DNA of 44,662 nucleotides from Rhodothermales bacterium (lineage in GTDB: Bacteria > Bacteroidota > Rhodothermia > Rhodothermales > UBA10348): NCBI GenBank assembly GCA_024711125.1, contig JANJTM010000067.1:1-44662 (forward strand), read 5' to 3'. The notes beneath the pieces are model-generated. The model was not told the origin of the DNA. It saw nothing but the letters and a program-made list of their open reading frames with translations, and did no database searches. The translations under genes and the position numbers were made by a program. The number at the start of each line of letters is the position of its first letter. The stretch's first letter is position 1. Positions 16,259-24,060 of this stretch are shown one piece after another.

Positions 16259-19200
16259 ATGATCATGGAAACGCGCAATCGTCTGCACCGCCTCGTCCTG
16301 GCGACCCTCGTGGCCGTCTCGACCGCCCTGCCGGTGCTCGCATCGGGCCCCGATCCCTATTCCGGTCCCCGGCCGCGGCTTGACCTGCCGACCTCCTTCG
16401 GCGTGGGTCCGGTACTCGACCTTGCCTTCGGCTCGTCGTCCTCCGGCTGCGCCGAATGCGAAGGCGGAGTGGTCGAGCTGACCGTTCGGTACAACGGCGA
16501 AACCGCCGCGTCCATCGTCGTCAAGGACGACGTGAAGACATACTTCTCCGGTACCGTGCAACCCTTCGAGACCATCACGGTGAAGGGGACACGAAGCGAC
16601 GGCAAGTTCGAGAAGAACGACCTGCAGTTCCTCGTGGGCGGGACGCTGAACACGAAGATCCACGTTTCGTGCTCGCAGCCCATCAATCCGGGCCTCGTGT
16701 TCGGCGCGTTCACCGTGGTCGACGCGATCTCGCGTACGGGCGGACGGGTCTGCCCGACCACCAACTCGGGCTGCGCCGAGTGCGAGGGCGGCGTGACCGA
16801 ACTCACGCTCCGGTATGACGGCACGACCGCCGCCACGATCGTGGTCCGCGACGATCGCAAGACCTATTTCTCGGGCGTCGTGCAGCCCGGTGCCGACTTC
16901 ACGTTCAGCGGGACCCGCAGCGACGGCAAGTTCGAGAAGAACGACCTCGACGTGCTCGTCAACGGGCGGCAGAACACCCGCATCCACGTATCGTGCTCGC
17001 AACCCATCAACCCGGGCCTGACGTTCGGCGCCTTCACCGTCGTGGACGCCATTTCGCGCACCGGGGGACGGGTCTGCCCCGTCACCACGTCAAACTGTGC
17101 GCAGTGCAAGGGAGGCGTGACGAGCCTCACGTTGCGCTACGACGGCAGTCTTCCTGCGCTCGTCGTCGTCAAGGACAGCAACAAGACCTACTACTCGGGG
17201 TCCGTGCAGCCGGGAGCCGAGTTCACCTTCACCGGAACCCGCAGCGACGGCAAGTTCGAGAAGAACGACCTCGACGTGCTCGTGAACGGCGTACAGAACA
17301 CCGAAATCCACGTATCCTGCTCGCAACCGATCAACCCGGGCCTGTCGTTCGGGTCCTTCACCGTGACCGCGGCGGTCTCGAAGGACGGCGGCAACGTGTG
17401 CCCGCTGGAGACCAACGGCTGCTTCGAGTGCAAGGACGGGATACGGTCGATGACCTTCCGCTACGAGGGGACGACCGCGACCCGGATCACCTTCTCGGTC
17501 GGAACCACCAAGTACTTCGATCGCACCGTGCAGCCCGGTGAGACGTTCACCGTCGATAACGGCGGCGCGAAGTTCGCCAAGAACGACGTGACGGTAAAGA
17601 TCGGCTCGGCGACGCACACCGTGCACGTCTCGTGCTCCGACCCCGACGTGAAGCCCGGATACGTCGTGGGCGGCGTACTCGTGATGACCGCGGGTACCAG
17701 CGGCGACGGCCCGATGTGCGGCGCCCCGACGTGCGACATCGACCTCGAGCTGCAGAAGGAGTTCGTTCCGGAGGAGTCGAATCTCGGGCAGGGCCTGGTG
17801 ATGTACCGGCTTACCCTGACCAACACGGCCGAGGCCAAGACGCTCGCCACGCTCATCACGGTCAAGGACCTCGTACCCGGCGGGGGCACGGTGGAGTCGG
17901 CCGTGGCGGCCTGGGGTACGACCTTCAACAAGGCGACCGCGACCTGGAACGTACCGATCCTCGGCGTCGGAGAAACGGTGAGCGTGCTCATCGGCGTTCG
18001 CTACGCAGGCACCCTGCCTGCGCAGCCGAACTGCGCCGAAGTCCGGACGGCCGTAGGGGACGATGTCGACTCGACCCCGGGCAACTGGGCCGGATCGCCG
18101 ATCGAGGACGACGAAGCCTGCGCGCCGGTCGCAGAGCCTCCGAAGATCGACGTGTCGCTCCGGAAGAGCGTCTCCAATCCTTACCCGGCAAGGAATGACG
18201 TCGTGACCTTCACGCTCGTGGTACGGAACGAGGGTCCGGCCGACGCGACGAACGTGCGGGTCAAGGACTACATGCCGGACGGCGTCCTCTACGTGGACGG
18301 CTCCGCCTCGACCGAACCCGGAATCACGTTCGACAAGACCACCATGACCTGGCTCATCGCCAAGCTGGAGCCCGGAGACATGCCGGCCCTCACCTTCCAG
18401 GCCAAAGTCACGGTGATCGGCGAGCGCATCAACTGCGCCGAGGTTCGGACCCACGACCAGGAAGACATCGACTCGGTACCCGGCGTGGTCAGCGGGACGA
18501 CCCTGAACTGCGCGACGGCGCCGTCCGAGGACCTCGAGGACGACGAGACCTTCGTCAAGATCTGGATCAGCGAGGACCCGCAGGTCAACGACGCCATCTG
18601 CTACGTCGTGGCCGACAACGACTCGTCGGGCGGAGAGACCGAGGACTTCCTCTCCAAGCTCACGCCGGACGGCCAGGTCGAGATGCCGATCGGCAAGACG
18701 GGCACCGTGGCGGTCGAGGGCATCGCGTTCAACCCGTGGAACGGCGTGCTCTTCGCGGCCAACGGCCCATGCCTCGGAACGCTCGACCTGAACACCGCCC
18801 AGTACACCCAGATCGGTTGCGCCGGTTCGGGCATGGGATACGACCAGTACGGCAACTACACGGAACAGGCGTTCGACGACATGGACGGCCTGACCTTCGA
18901 TCCGCACACCGGCGAGCTGTACGCAAACCTGCGCAAGACCGAGTTCGGAATCGATGACATCATCATCAAGCTGAACCCGCTGACGGGCAAGGCGGTCAAG
19001 AACGCGTTCGGCCCCGGCATCGACTACATCTCGATCAAGGGCGTCGGCGACCTCACCGACCTCGACGACATCGCGATCGACCCCGTGGACGGCACGATGT
19101 ACGGGATCAACAACGACGAGTCGGAGAACGCCCGCCTGGTGAAGATCGACAAGATGACCGGCCAGATGAGCGACGTGAAGAAGCTGCCCGTCGACAACGT

Positions 19201-19978
19201 GGAGGGCCTCGGTTTCTTCGGAGACGGTACCCTCTACGGAACCGGCGCCGAGGGCTTCGAAAACATCCTCATCATCAACAAGCAGACGCTCGCCATCACG
19301 ATCGTCTCGTCGCTCGGCGCGCGCGGAAACTTCGACTACGAGTCGATCGACTGCCTCGTCACCAATCCGAGCAACACCCGCGTGACGCTGTTCGACGACG
19401 CCGACGGCAACGGCGTGCTCGGCGGCAGCGAAGTGGTACTGCAGGGCGTGGACGTCGAGGTGTACCGCGATTCCGACGGCGACGGGATGGTTTCGGACGA
19501 CGACCGCCTGCTCACGACGACGACCAGCGGTCCGGGAGGTCTCGTCGACTTCTCGACGCCGGCGAACGGAGCGTTCGTCTTCAAGGTCTCCGGCTCGCTC
19601 CTCGGGGAGTCGGAACTGGGCGTGAACTTCGAAGGGTTCGGAGAGCGGTTCCAGGGAACGCTGGCCGTCTCCGCAGCCGCTTCGACGTCCAACCAGGGCG
19701 CAGAGACCGTTCCGACCTCGTACCGCCTCGTGGGCAACTACCCGAATCCGTTCAACCCGGTCACCTCGATCACCTTCGAGGCTCCGGCCACGGGCCGCGT
19801 CCGGCTCTCGGTGTTCGACCTGCTCGGCCGCGAGGTCAGCCTGCTCGTCGACGGCGAGGTGCACGCGGGACGGCACACCGTGACCTTCGACGCCTCGAGC
19901 CTGCCCAGCGGCACTTACCTCTATCGCCTGCAGACGCAGGCCGGTGCCTGGACCCGGAGCCTGACCCTGCTCAAGTAG
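16259..19978 (+). CDS. Large secreted repeat protein with DUF11 domains and C-terminal T9SS-type sorting domain
   Basis: 1239 residues from ATG 16259 (ATG 16265 is an alternative). A signal peptide (about 1-30, LATLVAVSTALPVLASG) is followed by four Cys-rich repeats starting at residues 63, 171, 279 and 387. These are spaced exactly 108 residues apart and share CxxC...GG, GTRSDGKFEKND, HVSCSQPINPG and GGRVCP. They resemble the DUF7467 kind of repeat. Two DUF11-like beta-sandwich domains follow (about 490-622 and 628-765), then a propeller-like region (about 765-1035) with repeated LDDIAIDPVDGTMYGI-type strands. A segment with Asp-rich DADGNG and DSDGDG loops suggests calcium binding. The C-terminal 80 residues contain YPNPFNPVTSITFE (Tyr1161) and SGTYLYRLQT, the sorting signal of type IX-secreted proteins. 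It is probably exported to the cell surface as an adhesive or structural protein; its ligand is unknown. Confidence 0.9.
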   Translation: MIMETRNRLHRLVLATLVAVSTALPVLASGPDPYSGPRPRLDLPTSFGVGPVLDLAFGSSSSGCAECEGGVVELTVRYNGETAASIVVKDDVKTYFSGTVQPFETITVKGTRSDGKFEKNDLQFLVGGTLNTKIHVSCSQPINPGLVFGAFTVVDAISRTGGRVCPTTNSGCAECEGGVTELTLRYDGTTAATIVVRDDRKTYFSGVVQPGADFTFSGTRSDGKFEKNDLDVLVNGRQNTRIHVSCSQPINPGLTFGAFTVVDAISRTGGRVCPVTTSNCAQCKGGVTSLTLRYDGSLPALVVVKDSNKTYYSGSVQPGAEFTFTGTRSDGKFEKNDLDVLVNGVQNTEIHVSCSQPINPGLSFGSFTVTAAVSKDGGNVCPLETNGCFECKDGIRSMTFRYEGTTATRITFSVGTTKYFDRTVQPGETFTVDNGGAKFAKNDVTVKIGSATHTVHVSCSDPDVKPGYVVGGVLVMTAGTSGDGPMCGAPTCDIDLELQKEFVPEESNLGQGLVMYRLTLTNTAEAKTLATLITVKDLVPGGGTVESAVAAWGTTFNKATATWNVPILGVGETVSVLIGVRYAGTLPAQPNCAEVRTAVGDDVDSTPGNWAGSPIEDDEACAPVAEPPKIDVSLRKSVSNPYPARNDVVTFTLVVRNEGPADATNVRVKDYMPDGVLYVDGSASTEPGITFDKTTMTWLIAKLEPGDMPALTFQAKVTVIGERINCAEVRTHDQEDIDSVPGVVSGTTLNCATAPSEDLEDDETFVKIWISEDPQVNDAICYVVADNDSSGGETEDFLSKLTPDGQVEMPIGKTGTVAVEGIAFNPWNGVLFAANGPCLGTLDLNTAQYTQIGCAGSGMGYDQYGNYTEQAFDDMDGLTFDPHTGELYANLRKTEFGIDDIIIKLNPLTGKAVKNAFGPGIDYISIKGVGDLTDLDDIAIDPVDGTMYGINNDESENARLVKIDKMTGQMSDVKKLPVDNVEGLGFFGDGTLYGTGAEGFENILIINKQTLAITIVSSLGARGNFDYESIDCLVTNPSNTRVTLFDDADGNGVLGGSEVVLQGVDVEVYRDSDGDGMVSDDDRLLTTTTSGPGGLVDFSTPANGAFVFKVSGSLLGESELGVNFEGFGERFQGTLAVSAAASTSNQGAETVPTSYRLVGNYPNPFNPVTSITFEAPATGRVRLSVFDLLGREVSLLVDGEVHAGRHTVTFDASSLPSGTYLYRLQTQAGAWTRSLTLLK
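16445..17716 (+). repeat. Four tandem repeats of 324 bp within the secreted-protein gene
   Basis: Repeat units begin at 16445, 16769, 17093 and 17417, exactly 324 bases (108 codons) apart. Units 2 and 3 share about 50 identical bases around 16915 and 17239. Unit 4 is more diverged and somewhat shorter. Each unit encodes four cysteines: a CxxC pair, one in HVSCS and one in the closing VCP or similar. Confidence 0.85.
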
Positions 19979-20003
19979 CGGTCAGCCCCTCGCTTCGGCT
20001 CCC

Positions 20004-20041
20004 GGGACGCCCGGCGGACCTCACGGTTCGTCGGGCGTTCC
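20004..20041. terminator. Hairpin between convergent genes
   Basis: Arms GGGACGCCCG (20004-20013) and CGGGCGTTCC (20032-20041) pair over ten positions with one G-U wobble and an 18-base loop. It sits between the stop of the secreted-protein gene and the stop of the convergent thioesterase gene. The following bases are not a clean T-run. Confidence 0.4.
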
Positions 20042-20053
20042 CGTCTTGGGGGC

Positions 20054-20491
20054 TCAGCGCGGAATGACCGCCAGCGTGAGCCTCCCGGTACAGACCTCGC
20101 GCCCCCGGGCGTCCACGACGTCGAACCGCCATACCTGCATCGACCCACCGAGGCGGACGGGGCGTGCGGTACAGGTCACGAGGCCTTCGCGCACGGCCCT
20201 GAGGTGGCTCGCGTTGATCTCGACGCCGACACACGCCTTGCGCTCGGGATCGACCGTGCACCATGCCGCCGCGCTGGCAACCGACTCGCCGAGCGCGACC
20301 GTTGCCCCTCCGTGCAGGAGGCCTGCGGGCTGAACCGTCCGACCGTCGACCGGCATCGTGGCCACGAGAAAATCGGAACCGATCTCGGTGTACCGGATGC
20401 CCAACGCCCGCATCAGCGTGCCCTCCGAGAGCGCGTTGAGCCGCTCGAGCGTCATGGGAACGGCCCAGATCGGGGCGTCGTGTGCCGTCAT
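20054..20491 (-). CDS. Hotdog-fold thioesterase (PaaI/4HBT-like)
   Basis: 145 residues, the usual length of a single hotdog domain. The family signature LLHGGATVALGESVAS places the catalytic/CoA-contacting helix at about residues 58-73. Strands with VGVEINASHLRAVREG and ARPVRLGGSMQVW follow. Relatives hydrolyse acyl-CoA or aryl-CoA thioesters in the cytoplasm. The ATG at 20491 overlaps the TGA of the upstream acyl-CoA ligase gene as ATGA, showing translational coupling and fixing the start. A longer open frame upstream is a shadow of the ligase gene. In this cluster it would release free acid and CoA from unusable acyl-CoA intermediates, by inference. Confidence 0.87.
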   Translation of the reverse strand: MTAHDAPIWAVPMTLERLNALSEGTLMRALGIRYTEIGSDFLVATMPVDGRTVQPAGLLHGGATVALGESVASAAAWCTVDPERKACVGVEINASHLRAVREGLVTCTARPVRLGGSMQVWRFDVVDARGREVCTGRLTLAVIPR

Positions 20492-22305
20492 GCCGGTTCC
20501 CGGGGCTCGAAAAGAACGTCCGGTCCATCCGGAGCGTAGAGTCGCTCGATCAGCGCCGCGTGCCGCTCGGCGATCACCGAGCGCCTCAGCTTGAGGGTCG
20601 GCGTCAACTCCCCGGACTCGACGCTGAGCGAGCGGTCCAGGACCGCGACCTTCCTGACGTGCTCCACCTGCGAGAACTCCTGGTGGATCTCGGCCAGGTG
20701 CGCCCGGAGCGCCTCGACGAGCCCAGGCCACGCTTCCGGCCGGTCAGGGGCCGAGTCCGGCACGTGCAGTACCTGCCGCGCCACGCCCCGGCGCAGTGTC
20801 ACGAGCGCGGCCAGGTGTTTACGTCGGTCTCCCAGCACCACGGCCTCCTCGACGAGCGGCGATCGTTTCAGCGCCTCTTCCAGGTTCCGGGGAGCGATGT
20901 TCTTGCCGCCGGCCGTGATGAGGATGTCCTTCTTCCGCCCCGTGATGAACAGGTAGCCGTCGGCATCGAAGTGTCCAAGGTCGCCGGAGTGCAGCCAGCC
21001 CTCGCGCAGCACCGCCTCCGTTCCCTCGGGGTCCTTGAAGTAGCCAGCGAACACGTGGGGCCCGCGCACCAGGATCTCGCCGTCGTCGGCGATGCGCACC
21101 TCGCAGCCCCGGAAGGGGCGACCGACGCTGCCCCACCGGGTCTCGCCGGGGCGGTTGTTGGTCGTGGGCCCGCAATCCTCGGTCTGGCCGTACAGTTCGC
21201 GAACGGGCAGGTCGAGCGACGCGAGGTCGCGCAGCACGTCGGCCGACAACGGCGCGGCGCCCGACAGCAGCACGCGGGCCCTCGACAGCCCGACGGCCTT
21301 GCGGATGGGGCCGAAGAGCAGGCGCTTCGCCACCGAATAGCGCCACGCGAGGCGGCCCCGGGGCTCCTTCCCTTCGCAGCGCAGCGTATGGACCTCGAGT
21401 CCTGCGCGCCGGGCCCACGCGATGAACCGGGCGCGGGCGCCCCGCGCCAGCGACAGTCGGGCCAGGAGTCCGTCGTGCATCTTCTCCCAGACGCGCGGTA
21501 CCCCGAGGAAGAGGTCCGGCTGCACCTCCTTGAGGTACTCGACCATCCGGTCGATGGCGTCGGCGTAATACACGGCATACCCGAACGAGGCCGGTCCGAG
21601 CACCGTCAGTGCCCGCTCGGCCGCGTGGGCCATCGGCAGGTACGACAGGTGACGCGCCCCCAAGAACGAGTCCGGGAGCAGTTCGCGGCCGAGATCGCTG
21701 GCCGCCGCCATGTTTCCGTGCGTCAGCATGGAGCCCTTCGGCGGGCCCGTGGTGCCGGACGTGTAGATGAGCACCCCGAGGTCGTCCTCGCCGAGGGCCT
21801 CCATCCGGGTCTCCACCCGGGCCGGGTCCACCGTCAAGCCCCCCGCCAGGAAGGCGCTCCAGGTCAGGACGTCCGGGTCGGAGCATGCCCGCTCGGGCAT
21901 GGCCACCACGACCTCGAGAGCCGGCAGCTCGTGGCGGCGGCTGCGGATCTTCTCGGCGGCTTCGTCCCCGCCCACCAGCACCACGCGGGCCTCGGCGTGG
22001 CCCAGGATGTAGCCGGCCTGCCCGGCACTGCAGTTGGTGTAGATGCCGACCGGAACACAGCCGGCCGACATGGCCGCCAGGTCCATGATCGTCCACGACG
22101 GAGCGTTCGGCCCGATGATGCCGACCCGGTCGCCGGGCTCCAGGCCCAACCCCACCAGGGCGCGCGCCGCGGCCATCACCTCGCCGGTGAACGTTCGCCA
22201 ATCGGTCGTCACCCAGCCCGATTCGGCCCGTACGGCATACGCGGGCGCGTCGGGCTGCACCTTGGCCTGGTCGAAGAACCTTCGTGGTACCGGCTCGAAT
22301 GCCAT
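20488..22305 (-). CDS. Long-chain acyl-CoA synthetase / AMP-forming ligase (first of two)
   Basis: 605 residues of the ANL superfamily, COG1022-like. Motifs: P-loop LIYTSGTTGPPKGSMLTHGN, the A5 motif ELYGQTEDCGP, the A7 motif HSGDLGHFDADGYLFITGR, and A8/A10-type KKDILITAGGKNIAP. It activates a carboxylic acid to its AMP-ester and then to acyl-CoA. Start chosen at ATG 22305, 7 bases after the carboxylase stop; the open frame extends upstream without domain content. The gene overlaps the thioesterase by 4 bases. A second ligase of the same family lies at 26640-28493, so the two probably differ in chain length or substrate class. Exact substrate unknown. Confidence 0.9.
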   Translation of the reverse strand: MAFEPVPRRFFDQAKVQPDAPAYAVRAESGWVTTDWRTFTGEVMAAARALVGLGLEPGDRVGIIGPNAPSWTIMDLAAMSAGCVPVGIYTNCSAGQAGYILGHAEARVVLVGGDEAAEKIRSRRHELPALEVVVAMPERACSDPDVLTWSAFLAGGLTVDPARVETRMEALGEDDLGVLIYTSGTTGPPKGSMLTHGNMAAASDLGRELLPDSFLGARHLSYLPMAHAAERALTVLGPASFGYAVYYADAIDRMVEYLKEVQPDLFLGVPRVWEKMHDGLLARLSLARGARARFIAWARRAGLEVHTLRCEGKEPRGRLAWRYSVAKRLLFGPIRKAVGLSRARVLLSGAAPLSADVLRDLASLDLPVRELYGQTEDCGPTTNNRPGETRWGSVGRPFRGCEVRIADDGEILVRGPHVFAGYFKDPEGTEAVLREGWLHSGDLGHFDADGYLFITGRKKDILITAGGKNIAPRNLEEALKRSPLVEEAVVLGDRRKHLAALVTLRRGVARQVLHVPDSAPDRPEAWPGLVEALRAHLAEIHQEFSQVEHVRKVAVLDRSLSVESGELTPTLKLRRSVIAERHAALIERLYAPDGPDVLFEPREPA

Positions 22306-22312
22306 GGGGTCG

Positions 22313-23980
22313 TCAGGTCTGGAGTACGCCGGTGCGGAAGATCGGCATTTCCGGGTTGGAATCGGCCATCTCGATCCCGATGGCCAGCCAGCGCCGGGTA
22401 TCCGCGGGATCCACGACCTCGTCCACCCACAGGCGGGCGGCGGCGTGGTACGCCGACGTCGTCTCCTCGTAGTGTGCCAGGATCGATTCGAAAAGGGTCT
22501 TCTGCTCCTCGGCATCGGGCTCGCGCCCCTGCCGCTTCATCTTCGCGACCTGGATCTGCAGCAGCGTGCGCGCGGCCTGCTGCCCTCCCATGACCGCGAT
22601 GCGGGCCGTCGGCCATGCCAGCATGAGCCGCGGGTCGTAGGACCGGCCGCACATCGCGTAATTGCCGGCGCCGTACGAGTTGCCGACGACCACCGTGAAC
22701 TTGGGCACGACGCTGTTGGCCACCGCGTTCACCATCTTGGCGCCGTCCTTGATGATGCCGCCGTGTTCGGCCCGGGTTCCGACCATGAACCCGGTCACGT
22801 CCTGCAGGAAGAGGAGCGGAATCCGCTTCTGGTTGCAGACCATGATGAACCGTGCGGCCTTGTCGGCCGAGTCCGAATAGATGACCCCTCCGGCCTGCAT
22901 CTCGTCCACGTGCGACTTCTTGCCGCCCCGGGCGCGCACGGTGACGCGCTGGTTGGCCACGATGCCGACGGACCAGCCCTCGATGCGGGCATACCCGGTC
23001 AGCAGCGTGCGGCCGTATCCCTCCTTGTACTCGGTCCACGAGCCGGCATCGATGATGCGGGCGAGGATCTCGCGCATGTCATACGGAAGGTGCCCCTCGA
23101 CCGGCATCAGCGCATGCAGATCCCGAGGGTCGAACGCCGGCCCGGCCGGCGCTTCCCGGTGGAATCCCGCCGTCGGCCGCTCCCCGAAGCGGGACACGAG
23201 ATCGCGGATCGTCGCGATCGCCTCGGCGTCGTTCTCCACCTCGTAGTCGGTGACCCCCGAGATGCGCGAGTGGGTCTCGGCTCCGCCCAGCGTCTCCTGG
23301 TCGGCGTCCTCTCCGATCGCCGCCTTGACGAGGAAGGGCCCGGCGAGGAATACCGACCCGGTGCCGCGCACGATCAGCGCCTCGTCGCTCATGATCGGCA
23401 GGTAGGCGCCGCCCGCCACGCAGCTGCCCATGATCGCCGCGATCTGCGGGATGCCGCGCGCCGACAGGATCGCGTTGTTGCGGAAGATGCGTCCGAAGTG
23501 GTCCCGGTCCGGGAAGATCTCGTCCTGCATCGGCAGGAAGACCCCCGCCGAATCGACGAGGTACAGGATCGGAAGGCAGTTTTCGAGCGCGAATTCCTGG
23601 GCGCGCAGGTTCTTGCGCGCCGTGATCGGAAACCAGGCGCCCGCCTTGACCGTCGCGTCGTTGGCAACGATCACGCAGAGTCGGCCGCTGACCCTTCCGA
23701 TCCCCGCGACCGTGCCGCCCGCCGGACAGCCGCCCTGCTCCTCGTACATGCCGAACCCGGCGAAGAGCCCGAACTCGAGGAAGCCGTCGGGATCGTCCAC
23801 GAGGGCCGCCACGCGCTCGCGGGCCGTCATCTTGCCGCGCTCGTGCTCCCTGCGAATGCCGCTTTCGCCGCCCCCCAGCCGGATGACGGCGGCCCGGGCG
23901 GCGAATTCGTCCAGGACGGTGCGCGCCTTCTCCAGGCGGCGGCGGGCCGATTCGTCGAGTGGGGTACCGAGCAGGGTCAT
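22313..23980 (-). CDS. Acyl-CoA carboxylase carboxyltransferase (beta) subunit, MCC-like
   Basis: 555 residues, the length of 3-methylcrotonyl-/propionyl-CoA carboxylase beta subunits. Seen motifs: GGGESGIRREHERGKMTARE near the N-terminus, GAWFPITARKNLRAQEFALE, IMGSCVAGGAYLPIMSDEAL (oxyanion-hole glycines), GGAETHSRISGVTDYE, and a second crotonase half with FLQDVTGFMVG and NSYGAGNYAMCGR. The order and wording fit the methylcrotonyl/geranyl branch better than classical propionyl-CoA carboxylase, though substrate choice cannot be fixed from sequence alone. It transfers CO2 from biotin to acyl-CoA. No biotin carboxylase or biotin carrier gene is in the window, so the alpha subunit must be encoded elsewhere. 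Confidence 0.9.
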   Translation of the reverse strand: MTLLGTPLDESARRRLEKARTVLDEFAARAAVIRLGGGESGIRREHERGKMTARERVAALVDDPDGFLEFGLFAGFGMYEEQGGCPAGGTVAGIGRVSGRLCVIVANDATVKAGAWFPITARKNLRAQEFALENCLPILYLVDSAGVFLPMQDEIFPDRDHFGRIFRNNAILSARGIPQIAAIMGSCVAGGAYLPIMSDEALIVRGTGSVFLAGPFLVKAAIGEDADQETLGGAETHSRISGVTDYEVENDAEAIATIRDLVSRFGERPTAGFHREAPAGPAFDPRDLHALMPVEGHLPYDMREILARIIDAGSWTEYKEGYGRTLLTGYARIEGWSVGIVANQRVTVRARGGKKSHVDEMQAGGVIYSDSADKAARFIMVCNQKRIPLLFLQDVTGFMVGTRAEHGGIIKDGAKMVNAVANSVVPKFTVVVGNSYGAGNYAMCGRSYDPRLMLAWPTARIAVMGGQQAARTLLQIQVAKMKRQGREPDAEEQKTLFESILAHYEETTSAYHAAARLWVDEVVDPADTRRWLAIGIEMADSNPEMPIFRTGVLQT

Positions 23981-24060
23981 GGGCCGATGGGATGGACTTC
24001 AGGCGGGGCGGAAGCGTCCCCGGAACCTACCGAGCCGACAGGTCGGATGAAAGCCCCCGC

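Noticed and set aside
17090-19876. 928-codon minus-strand frame opposite the secreted repeat protein
   Set aside because: It mirrors the repeats of the real gene, is extremely rich in His, Arg and Asp, and has no signal peptide or motif.
20819-22201. Long alternative minus-strand frame inside the acyl-CoA ligase gene
   Set aside because: Same strand but wrong frame; the true frame contains all ligase motifs while this one is Gly/Arg/Pro-rich noise.
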